Shown one piece after another: positions 1-5,293 of a DNA stretch of 5,293 nt; position 1 is the first letter of the stretch; the number at the start of each line of letters is the position of its first letter. A program made the position numbers and the translations under genes. Below the pieces are notes generated by a model. It was not told where the DNA came from. It ran no database searches and worked only from the letters and a program-made list of their open reading frames with translations. Origin of the DNA: Flavobacterium sp. (GTDB taxonomy: Bacteria > Bacteroidota > Bacteroidia > Flavobacteriales > Flavobacteriaceae); the NCBI GenBank assembly GCA_017989775.1, contig JAGNPF010000131.1, positions 1 through 5,293 on the forward strand, written 5' to 3'.

Positions 1-115
1 TAATGAAATCAACTTTACTTTCAAATTCATTATAAATCACGTGAACGTGAATTGGTTCGTGTTCATTAGAATAGAACATTAAAATCAATCCGAAATATTC
101 AAATAATTTTGGCAT
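1..115 (-). CDS. DUF4160-like small protein, 5' part only
   Basis: Reading leftward from an ATG at 115-113, the minus strand is open to the window edge and gives 38 residues beginning MPKLFEYFGLILMFYSNEHE. The rest of the gene lies outside the window. The start MPK-(L/I)-FEYFG and the segment HEPIHVHV (residues 19-26) match the N-terminal signature of DUF4160 proteins as I know them: small proteins of about 80-100 residues with an HxPxHxHV motif, of unknown biochemical function. They are often found next to DUF2442 genes, and a toxin-antitoxin-like role has been suggested but is not settled. The start is 15 nt past the sufB stop on the same strand, so it is probably cotranscribed with the suf genes. 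There is no Shine-Dalgarno sequence, only an A/T-rich leader, as is usual in this phylum. The family call rests on the N-terminus alone. Confidence 0.72.
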   Translation of the reverse strand, partial: MPKLFEYFGLILMFYSNEHEPIHVHVIYNEFESKVDFI

Positions 116-130
116 TTATAATCTATTTAA

Positions 131-1579
131 TTATCCCACCGAACCTTCCAGCGAAATTTCCAATAATTTTTGTGCTTCCACGGCAAATTCCATCGGTAAT
201 TTGTTCAAAACATCTTTACTGAAACCGTTTACGATCAAGGCGATGGCTTTTTCGGTTGGAATTCCGCGTTGGTTGCAATAGAAAACTTGGTCTTCGCCAA
301 TTTTACTCGTTGTGGCTTCGTGTTCTATTTTGGCCGATGGATTTTTACTTTCGATATATGGAAAAGTGTGTGCCCCGCATTTGTTCCCCATCAACAAGGA
401 GTCACATTGCGAAAAGTTCCTTGCATTGTCGGCATTTGGGCCAATTTTTACCAGTCCTCTGTAACTATTTTGTGATTTTCCGGCAGAAATTCCTTTGGAA
501 ATAATAGTCGATTTGGTGTTTTTCCCAAGGTGGATCATCTTGGTTCCCGTATCGGCTTGTTGAAAATTGTTGGTTACGGCAATCGAATAAAATTCACCTA
601 CAGAATTATCTCCTTTTAAAATTACCGATGGATATTTCCAAGTTACAGCTGAACCGGTTTCTACTTGTGTCCAAGAAATTTTGGCATTTTTCTCGCACAA
701 TCCTCTTTTGGTCACGAAGTTGAAAACACCACCTTTTCCTTCTTTGTTTCCAGGATACCAGTTTTGAACGGTCGAATATTTGATTTCGGCATCTTCCATT
801 GCAATAAGTTCCACAACCGCGGCGTGCAATTGGTTTTCGTCACGACTTGGAGCCGTACAACCTTCTAAATAACTAACATAACTACCCTCATCGGCAATTA
901 ATAATGTTCTTTCGAATTGCCCTGTTCCCGCTTGATTGATACGGAAATAAGTGGACAATTCCATTGGACAACGAACGCCTTTTGGAATATAACAGAAACT
1001 TCCATCGGAGAAAACGGCCGAATTCAAGGCGGCATAAAAGTTGTCTTTTTGAGGAACAACAGTGCCTAAATGTTTGCGAACTAATTCTGGATGTTCTTTG
1101 ATGGCTTCGGAAATACTCATAAAAATGATTCCTTTTTCGCCCAAAGTTTTCTTGAAAGTCGTGGCTACTGAAACCGAATCGACCACAATATCCATCGCAA
1201 CGTTGTTCATTTTTTTCTGTTCGTCAATCGAGATTCCCAACTTTTTGTACATTTCCAAAAGTTCTGGATCTACATCGTCCAAAGTTTTATTGGGATCAAC
1301 TGCTTTTGGAGCAGAATAATAAGAAATAGCCTGAAAGTCAGGTTTTTCATAATGTACATTCGCCCATTCAGGTTCGATCATTTTTTCCCAAGCACGAAAA
1401 GCCTCAAGACGCCAATCGGTCATCCATTGTGGTTCTTCTTTTCTTAGGGAAATGGCGCGAACAATATCCTCGTTCAAGCCAATAGGAAAGGTATCCGATT
1501 CTATATTGGTATAAAATCCGTACTCGTATTCCTTGGTTTCGAGTTCGGCTCTTAAATGGTCTTCGGTGTATTTTGACAT
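131..1579 (-). CDS. sufB: Fe-S cluster assembly scaffold protein SufB
   Basis: SufB is the core scaffold subunit of the cytoplasmic SufBC2D complex, on which iron-sulfur clusters are built from sulfur delivered by SufS/SufE and iron, powered by the SufC ATPase. The 482-residue product is full length for the family (E. coli SufB is about 495). The N-terminal helical domain (about 1-130) carries the [10 protein letters not shown] segment at about 52-61. The C-terminal beta-helix core (about 180-450) includes YLEGCTAP (C241) and FSQCDSLL (C392), followed by GAHTFPYIE and HEATTS (H420, E421). With a constant offset of 13 these align to E. coli C254, C405, H433 and E434, residues implicated in sulfur transfer and cluster formation, so the protein looks functional. 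The ATG at 1579 gives the canonical MSKYTEDHL start and is preceded by an A/T-rich stretch without a Shine-Dalgarno sequence. It lies 56 nt after sufA on the same strand and is probably in one operon with it. Confidence 0.97.
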   Translation of the reverse strand: MSKYTEDHLRAELETKEYEYGFYTNIESDTFPIGLNEDIVRAISLRKEEPQWMTDWRLEAFRAWEKMIEPEWANVHYEKPDFQAISYYSAPKAVDPNKTLDDVDPELLEMYKKLGISIDEQKKMNNVAMDIVVDSVSVATTFKKTLGEKGIIFMSISEAIKEHPELVRKHLGTVVPQKDNFYAALNSAVFSDGSFCYIPKGVRCPMELSTYFRINQAGTGQFERTLLIADEGSYVSYLEGCTAPSRDENQLHAAVVELIAMEDAEIKYSTVQNWYPGNKEGKGGVFNFVTKRGLCEKNAKISWTQVETGSAVTWKYPSVILKGDNSVGEFYSIAVTNNFQQADTGTKMIHLGKNTKSTIISKGISAGKSQNSYRGLVKIGPNADNARNFSQCDSLLMGNKCGAHTFPYIESKNPSAKIEHEATTSKIGEDQVFYCNQRGIPTEKAIALIVNGFSKDVLNKLPMEFAVEAQKLLEISLEGSVG

Positions 1580-1599
1580 AATTTATTTATTATTGGTTC

Positions 1600-1626
1600 A
1601 ACCCTGATTGTTTTAAAATCCGGGTT
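1600..1626 (-). other. Stem-loop between sufA and sufB
   Basis: On the transcribed strand the arms AACCCGGATT and AATCAGGGTT pair over 10 positions with one internal G/A mismatch around a 7-nt loop. The structure begins about 10 nt past the sufA stop and ends about 20 nt before the sufB start. No U-run follows it, so it is not a normal intrinsic terminator. It could be an RNA-processing or 3'-protecting hairpin that sets the sufA:sufB ratio, a weak attenuator, or chance. The pairing is seen in the sequence; the role is inferred. Confidence 0.4.
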
Positions 1627-1635
1627 TCTTGAATT

Positions 1636-1965
1636 CTAGAGTGAGAAAGATTCTCCGCAACCACAAGTTCTGCTCGCATTTGGATTATTAAAAACAAAGC
1701 CTTTTCCGTTTAATCCGCCTGAAAATTCCAAGATGGTTCCGGCTAAATACAAAAAGGATTTCTTTTCGACGGCAATGATTATGTCGTTGTCCACGAATAT
1801 CTTGTCGTCATCGCCCTTGTTTTTGTCAAACTTCAAATCATAAGACAAACCTGAGCATCCGCCGCTTTTCACGCCCACTCTCACATAATCGACTGCAGCA
1901 TCAAAACCATCCTCTTTCATCAAATCGATAATTTTCTTTTTGGCTGTATCAGAAACTTTTATCAT
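1636..1965 (-). CDS. sufA: A-type Fe-S carrier protein (SufA/IscA/HesB family)
   Basis: This is a small cytoplasmic carrier that binds iron-sulfur clusters and passes them from the SUF scaffold to apo-proteins. The 109-residue product has the family's three invariant cysteines: C37 in GGCSG, and C101 and C103 in the C-terminal RTCGCGESF. It also has the YDLKF strand and the NPNASRTCGCG tail typical of A-type carriers, and its length is normal for the family. The frame stays open upstream to an ATG at 2073, but the start at 1965 is preferred. MIKVSDTAKKKI is the canonical family N-terminus, the extra 36 residues resemble nothing in the family, and the -7 promoter element at 1995-2002 lies inside that extension. 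It is the first gene of the suf operon here, followed 56 nt later by sufB. Family membership is certain; the name sufA, not iscA or erpA, rests on operon context. Confidence 0.93.
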   Translation of the reverse strand: MIKVSDTAKKKIIDLMKEDGFDAAVDYVRVGVKSGGCSGLSYDLKFDKNKGDDDKIFVDNDIIIAVEKKSFLYLAGTILEFSGGLNGKGFVFNNPNASRTCGCGESFSL

Positions 1966-1994
1966 ACTTATTTTGATTTTGTCTAAATTAACCG

Positions 1995-2002
1995 CAAAGA
2001 TA
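1995..2002 (-). promoter_or_regulatory. sufA operon -7 promoter element
   Basis: The minus strand reads TATCTTTG, an exact match to the Bacteroidota -7 consensus TAnnTTTG. A TATG at 2025-2022, one mismatch from the TTTG -33 consensus, lies 19 nt upstream, which is an accepted spacing. Transcription starting a few bases past the element would leave a leader of roughly 25 nt before the sufA ATG at 1965. The call uses sequence match and position only. Confidence 0.65.
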
Positions 2003-2003
2003 G

Positions 2004-2023
2004 TGCATAAAAATCTTTTTGCA
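2004..2023. repeat. Imperfect palindrome in sufA promoter spacer
   Basis: This 20-bp sequence begins and ends with TGCA and matches its own reverse complement at 16 of 20 positions. It fills nearly all of the spacer between the -7 element and the candidate -33 element of the sufA promoter, where a bound dimeric regulator would affect polymerase. The same stretch also contains two direct copies of TTATGCA (minus-strand sense) 16 bp apart. It may be an operator for an iron or Fe-S responsive regulator, but I cannot name one, and A/T-rich DNA gives such patterns by chance fairly often. Confidence 0.35.
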
Positions 2024-2140
2024 TAACCAATAACATTTTTATAACTATAATGGAATAGAAAAACCTTATTCATAACTATCCGGCAGGGAAATTCCTTAAA
2101 TTGCAGTCACGAATTGACACTTTAAAAATATAAATAAAAA

Positions 2141-3001
2141 ATGAAACTGTACCCCATAGAAACCGGAAATTTCAAACTCGACGGCGGAGCCATGTTCGGC
2201 GTTGTGCCCAAAACCATCTGGAACAAGACCAATCCTGCCGACGCAAACAACCTCATCGATTTGGCCGCCCGCTGTTTGCTCATCGAAGACGGCAACCGAC
2301 TGATTTTGATAGACAACGGAATGGGAAACAAACAATCCGAAAAGTTTTTTGGTTATTATTCGCTTTGGGGAAACCATTCCTTGGACAATTCCTTGGCCAA
2401 ACACGGTTTTCATCGCGACGACATTACCGACGTGTTTTTGACGCATTTGCATTTTGACCATTGTGGCGGAAGCGTGCAATGGAACAAGGACAAAACGGGT
2501 TACGAACTGGCATTCAAAAACGCCAAATATTGGACCAATGAAAACCATTGGGAATGGGCCACCAAACCCAATCTTCGTGAAAAAGCATCCTTCCTTTCGG
2601 AAAATATTTTGCCTATTCAAGAAAGCGGGCAATTGCATTTCATCAAAAGACCCGAAGCCGATTTGCTGGATAAATCCGAACTGGGTTTCAGAATTTTCTT
2701 TGCCGACGGCCACACCGAAAAACAAATGATGCCGCTGATTCAATATCAAGACAAAACCATTTGTTTCATGGCGGATTTGTTGCCGACGGTTGGACATATT
2801 CCTTTGCCTTACGTAATGGGTTACGACACCAGACCGCTGTTGACGATGCCCGAAAAATCAAAATTCCTGAACACCGCAGCCGAAAACAATTACTATCTTT
2901 TCCTGGAACACGATGCCCACAACGAAATCATCACCGTGGAACAAACCGAAAAGGGAGTTCGCTTGAAGGAAGTGTTTCGTTGTGATGAAATATTAAAATA
3001 A
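2141..3001 (+). CDS. MBL-fold metallo-hydrolase
   Basis: This 286-residue protein is a metallo-beta-lactamase-superfamily hydrolase. The signature THLHFDHCGG gives H102, H104, D106 and H107. It is followed by H191 in ADGHTE, D212 in FMADLLPT and H257 in LEHD, which completes the usual seven-ligand two-metal site, so it should be an active metal-dependent hydrolase. The general layout resembles the lactonase/hydrolase branch of the superfamily (AHL lactonases use the same ligand set), but the substrate cannot be read from sequence. It has no signal peptide or membrane segment, so it is probably cytoplasmic. The ATG at 2141 follows an A-rich tract and gives MKLYPIETGNFKLDGG, a natural start for this family. 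It diverges from sufA and lies 77 nt upstream of the S8 protease. The first 120 or so bases are richer in G+C than sufB (see findings). Confidence 0.9.
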   Translation: MKLYPIETGNFKLDGGAMFGVVPKTIWNKTNPADANNLIDLAARCLLIEDGNRLILIDNGMGNKQSEKFFGYYSLWGNHSLDNSLAKHGFHRDDITDVFLTHLHFDHCGGSVQWNKDKTGYELAFKNAKYWTNENHWEWATKPNLREKASFLSENILPIQESGQLHFIKRPEADLLDKSELGFRIFFADGHTEKQMMPLIQYQDKTICFMADLLPTVGHIPLPYVMGYDTRPLLTMPEKSKFLNTAAENNYYLFLEHDAHNEIITVEQTEKGVRLKEVFRCDEILK

Positions 3002-3036
3002 GGTTAAGGCAATGTAATTTTTGTAACAAAATGAGT

Positions 3037-3044
3037 TATTTTTG
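3037..3044 (+). promoter_or_regulatory. S8 protease -7 promoter element
   Basis: TATTTTTG matches the Bacteroidota TAnnTTTG consensus and lies 34 nt before the chosen ATG at 3079, leaving a leader of about 25-30 nt. The nearest TTG (3021-3023) is only 13 nt upstream, shorter than the usual 17-23 nt spacing, so the -33 half is weak. The T-rich context makes a chance match possible. If real, the protease can be transcribed independently of the MBL gene. Confidence 0.42.
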
Positions 3045-3078
3045 TTTTTTTATTCAAAAACCCACAAAAAAACTTAAT

Positions 3079-4701
3079 ATGAACTGCTTTAAACCTCTTT
3101 ATTTTTCGGCATTTGCCCTTTTGGTTTTGGCCAGTTGTGGCACTTCAAAACAAGTTACCAATTCATCATTGACGGCGATAAGCGCGCCTTTGAACATTGC
3201 CAAAAAAGCGCCAATAGCGGAAAAAGATTTAAAGCGTTGGAGCCATTTGGACATTGTAACCGACACCATTCCCGGAATGAGCGTTGACAAGGCTTATGCC
3301 GAATTGTTGAAAAACAAAAAAGGAAAAAAAGTCATCGTGGCAATCCTGGATTCGGGAGTAGATATCGAACATCCCGATTTGAAACCGGTGATTTGGACCA
3401 ACAAAAAAGAAATCGCCGGAAACGGAATTGACGATGACAAAAATGGTTATGCCGACGATATTCACGGTTGGAATTTTCTGGGAGATATTTCCAAAGAGAA
3501 TTATGAATTTGACCGAATCTTGGGCAATAAGAATCTTTTTGATGAAGCAACCTACCAAATGGCAAAAGTAGCCCGTGACAAACAATTCGAGAAAAGCACC
3601 AAGGCAAAAACGCGCACGGAACAAACATTGGCAAACATCATTGAAAGCGATGCCGTTTTGGCAAAACATCTCGGAAAACCAGTTTACACCATAGACGATT
3701 TAAAAGCAATTGTTTCGCAAGAGCCCGAAATAAAAAAGAGCAAAGAAGTCATAGAAAAAATACTTTCCGGTGGAACGCTTGTAGCCGAGGAAAAAAAATC
3801 GGTTCAAAAACAACTGGATAATTACAACTCTTTTTTAAACGGAGACGACGCCAAAATCAACTTTAGAAAGGTTTTGAACGACAACCCAAACGACATCACC
3901 GACACAAAATACGGAAACAACAATGTCACGGGAGACCTAAGCGGAAGCCTTCACGGAACACACGTTGCCGGAATAGTAGCCCAAACCAGAAACAACGACT
4001 TGGGAGGTGACGGAATTTCGAATAATGTCGAAATTCTTACCGTTCGCGCCGTGCCAATGGGAGATGAATACGACAAAGACATTGCGCTTGGCATCCGTTA
4101 CGCCGTTGACAATGGTGCAAAAATAATCAATGGAAGTTTCGGAAAAGCTTTCTCGCCAAACAAACAATGGGTTTTTGACGCCATAAAATATGCCGAAAGC
4201 AAAGATGTCCTAATTGTTCACGCAGCAGGAAATGACGCAAAAGACATTGATGTCGAAAATAATTTTCCAAACGATTCCGAAGACAAACTGACTGAATTTG
4301 CCGATAATTTAATCACGATTGGCGCATTGAATTATGAATATGGCACAAAAGTTGTCGCCAAGTTTTCCAACTACGGAAAATTAAACGTTGACGTTTTTGC
4401 CCCTGGAGTCAAAATCTACGCCACAACTCCCGACAACACCTACAAATACTTGCAGGGAACCTCGATGGCGGCACCAAATGCTGCCGGTGTTGCGGCCTTA
4501 ATCCGTTCGTATTACCCCAAATTATCGGCCCAACAAGTAAAACAAATCTTGATGGATTCAGGTGTGGCGATTGCAACAGATGTCATCGTAGGCGGCAAAG
4601 CGGAAGACGTTCGACCTTTTGGCAAACTGTCAAAATCCGGGAAAATCGTAAATGCCTACAACGCTTTGTTGATGGCCGAAAAAATGTCGAAAAAAAAATA
4701 A
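3079..4701 (+). CDS. Lipoprotein S8 (subtilisin-like) serine protease
   Basis: This 540-residue protein is an exported subtilase. Residues 1-20 form a lipoprotein signal peptide ending in the lipobox LASC, with C20 as the lipidated cysteine. No acidic cluster follows C20, so the surface-export signal known from Bacteroidota lipoproteins is not evident and it may stay in the periplasm. The triad is complete: D91 in AILDSG, H292 in LHGTHVAG and S462 in GTSMAAP, with oxyanion N385 in HAAGN. An acidic GNGIDDDKNGYADDIHGWNF segment at 114-133, common in Bacteroidota subtilases, may bind calcium. About 200 residues separate D91 from H292, against about 32 in subtilisin, so there is an insertion of roughly 150 residues that is rich in Lys and Glu. 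No type IX sorting domain is seen; it ends EKMSKKK. The open frame reaches back to 3031, but the ATG at 3079 puts the lipobox correctly and lies after the -7 element. Confidence 0.93.
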   Translation: MNCFKPLYFSAFALLVLASCGTSKQVTNSSLTAISAPLNIAKKAPIAEKDLKRWSHLDIVTDTIPGMSVDKAYAELLKNKKGKKVIVAILDSGVDIEHPDLKPVIWTNKKEIAGNGIDDDKNGYADDIHGWNFLGDISKENYEFDRILGNKNLFDEATYQMAKVARDKQFEKSTKAKTRTEQTLANIIESDAVLAKHLGKPVYTIDDLKAIVSQEPEIKKSKEVIEKILSGGTLVAEEKKSVQKQLDNYNSFLNGDDAKINFRKVLNDNPNDITDTKYGNNNVTGDLSGSLHGTHVAGIVAQTRNNDLGGDGISNNVEILTVRAVPMGDEYDKDIALGIRYAVDNGAKIINGSFGKAFSPNKQWVFDAIKYAESKDVLIVHAAGNDAKDIDVENNFPNDSEDKLTEFADNLITIGALNYEYGTKVVAKFSNYGKLNVDVFAPGVKIYATTPDNTYKYLQGTSMAAPNAAGVAALIRSYYPKLSAQQVKQILMDSGVAIATDVIVGGKAEDVRPFGKLSKSGKIVNAYNALLMAEKMSKKK

Positions 4702-4717
4702 TTCAAATTTATATTTT

Positions 4718-4755
4718 AAAATGGAGGTGCTGTCGTACTTCCATTTTCTATTTTG
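4718..4755 (+). terminator. Stem-loop terminator after S8 protease
   Basis: AAAATGGAGGT (4718-4728) pairs with ACTTCCATTTT (4737-4747) over 11 bp with one G-U wobble, closing an 8-nt loop. A moderately U-rich tail, CTATTTTG, follows. It starts 16 nt after the protease stop and ends just before the next gene, as an intrinsic terminator would. The stem is not GC-rich and the U-tract is broken. The alternative is a leader hairpin of the M1 gene if transcription starts near a TATATTTT at 4710-4717, which is one base off the -7 consensus. Confidence 0.55.
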
Positions 4756-4761
4756 TCCAAC

Positions 4762-5293
4762 ATGAAAAAAATCTATTTACTTTCCCTGTTTTCCTTGAGT
4801 TTTGGAAGTCTTTTTGCCCAAAATCCAACCTATTGGCAACAACACGCCAACTACAAGATGGAGGTTGTCATGGACGTGAAAAATTACCAATACAAAGGCA
4901 CACAAGAATTGGTTTACACCAATAATTCGGCCGATACTTTAAAGCGTGTTTATTATCATTTGTTCAACAATGCTTTTCAACTCGGGAGCGAAATGGATGC
5001 CCGACTTCAAAGCATCAAAGACCCAGATAAACGAATGGTCGACACTCTTAAGATTGGAGGAAAAGCAATCATCGAAAGCAGAATCAAAAACCTGAAACCC
5101 AATGAAATTGGTTATTTGAATGTTTCCAACTTCAAACAAGACGGAATGATTGCCCACACAAAAGTGGCGGGAACGATTCTCGAAGTAAATTTGGCCAAAT
5201 CCATTTTGCCCCATTCAAAAACTACTTTCACGCTCGATTTTGACGGACAAGTTCCGGTACAAATTCGTCGCTCGGGCAGAAACAATGCCGAAG
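4762..5293 (+). CDS. M1-family metallopeptidase, N-terminal part
   Basis: An open frame from the ATG at 4762 runs off the right edge, giving 177 residues. Residues 1-19 form a Sec signal peptide (KK, hydrophobic core, LFA before Q20), so the protein is exported to the periplasm or outer face. The mature N-terminus YWQQHANYKMEVVMDVKNY, followed by YKGTQELVYTNNS, FNNAFQLGSEMD and the segment QVPVQIRRSGRNN (163-175), is characteristic of the N-terminal beta-domain of Bacteroidota M1 (aminopeptidase N-like) zinc metallopeptidases, as I recognise them. The catalytic GxMEN and HExxH motifs lie beyond the window, so activity cannot be judged. Full-length homologs are usually over 600 residues. There is no Shine-Dalgarno sequence. 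It follows the S8 protease in the same direction with 60 nt between them, which include the stem-loop, so cotranscription is uncertain. Confidence 0.88.
   Translation, partial: MKKIYLLSLFSLSFGSLFAQNPTYWQQHANYKMEVVMDVKNYQYKGTQELVYTNNSADTLKRVYYHLFNNAFQLGSEMDARLQSIKDPDKRMVDTLKIGGKAIIESRIKNLKPNEIGYLNVSNFKQDGMIAHTKVAGTILEVNLAKSILPHSKTTFTLDFDGQVPVQIRRSGRNNAE

Larger units (their letters stand above)
1966..2140. promoter_or_regulatory. Divergent intergenic region, sufA / MBL hydrolase
   Basis: This 175-bp AT-rich stretch separates the divergently read sufA and MBL genes. It holds the sufA promoter and its palindrome at the left end. It also has two direct copies of ATAACTAT (2041-2048 and 2072-2079, 31 bp apart) and a short near-palindrome, AGGGAAATTCCTT, at 2085-2097. 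I found no good TAnnTTTG element for the rightward gene. A TATAAT-like hexamer at 2046-2051 is not the promoter type this phylum uses. Just before the 2141 start the sequence is almost all A and T, which fits flavobacterial translation initiation. Confidence 0.6.

Noticed and set aside
256..1319. Plus-strand open frames within sufB (256-504, 269-475, 665-868, 1062-1319)
   Set aside because: All are opposite a full-length, conserved sufB and show no family features.
2046..2051. TATAAT hexamer as a promoter for the MBL gene
   Set aside because: Bacteroidota housekeeping promoters use TAnnTTTG, not the sigma-70 TATAAT, and the hexamer is expected by chance in AT-rich DNA.
1966..2073. 36-residue N-terminal extension of the A-type carrier, starting at 2073
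   Set aside because: It contains the -7 promoter element and unrelated hydrophobic/basic residues, and the canonical family N-terminus starts at 1965.
2096..2797. 233-codon open frame on the minus strand opposite the MBL gene
   Set aside because: It is the antisense shadow of a clear MBL-fold gene with an intact metal site, and the translation resembles no family I know.
3015..3044. Short inverted pairs between the MBL and S8 genes (TAAC / GTTA) as a terminator
   Set aside because: The stem is only 4-5 bp of weak pairs and overlaps the candidate promoter, so it is not a credible terminator.
3229..3669. Minus-strand open frames inside the S8 protease (also 3332-3634 and 3937-4167)
   Set aside because: They lie opposite conserved protease motifs and have no recognisable domains or start context, so they are antisense shadows.
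4939..5214. 91-codon minus-strand open frame
   Set aside because: It lies opposite the M1 metallopeptidase N-terminal domain, which reads openly on the plus strand from a signal peptide to the window edge.

Overview
The window looks like chromosomal DNA from a Bacteroidota bacterium of the family Flavobacteriaceae, probably Flavobacterium or a close relative. The evidence is an AT-rich genome, TAnnTTTG-type -7 promoter elements, starts preceded by A-rich tracts instead of Shine-Dalgarno sequences, and protein sequences of typical flavobacterial form. It is mostly ordinary housekeeping and exported-protease territory. I see no mobile element, CRISPR array, tRNA or rRNA.

Left part, minus strand (about 1-2000): the promoter-proximal end of a SUF iron-sulfur cluster assembly operon. 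It reads right to left from a well-formed -7 element at 1995-2002: an A-type carrier gene (sufA, 1636-1965), a 56-nt gap holding a stem-loop, then sufB (131-1579). Only 15 nt past the sufB stop a small gene begins on the same strand and runs off the left edge. Its first 38 residues look like a DUF4160 protein, where sufC would be expected. The sufA promoter carries an imperfect 20-bp palindrome between its -7 and -33 regions.

Middle (1966-2140): a 175-bp divergent intergenic region with the sufA promoter at its left end and short repeats, but no convincing promoter for the rightward gene.

Right part, plus strand (2141-5293): three co-oriented genes. The first is a cytoplasmic metallo-beta-lactamase-fold hydrolase with a complete two-metal ligand set (2141-3001). 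The second is a lipoprotein subtilisin-like S8 protease with an intact catalytic triad and a lysine-rich insertion of about 150 residues (3079-4701), with its own -7 element. The third, after a stem-loop at 4718-4747, is the N-terminal third or less of an exported M1-family metallopeptidase that runs off the right edge (4762 onward). The two proteases probably act outside the cytoplasm on proteins and peptides. Their link to the MBL hydrolase is position only.

The points most worth a second look are the DUF4160 gene wedged behind sufB, the palindrome in the sufA promoter, the sufA-sufB stem-loop and the large insertion in the S8 protease.
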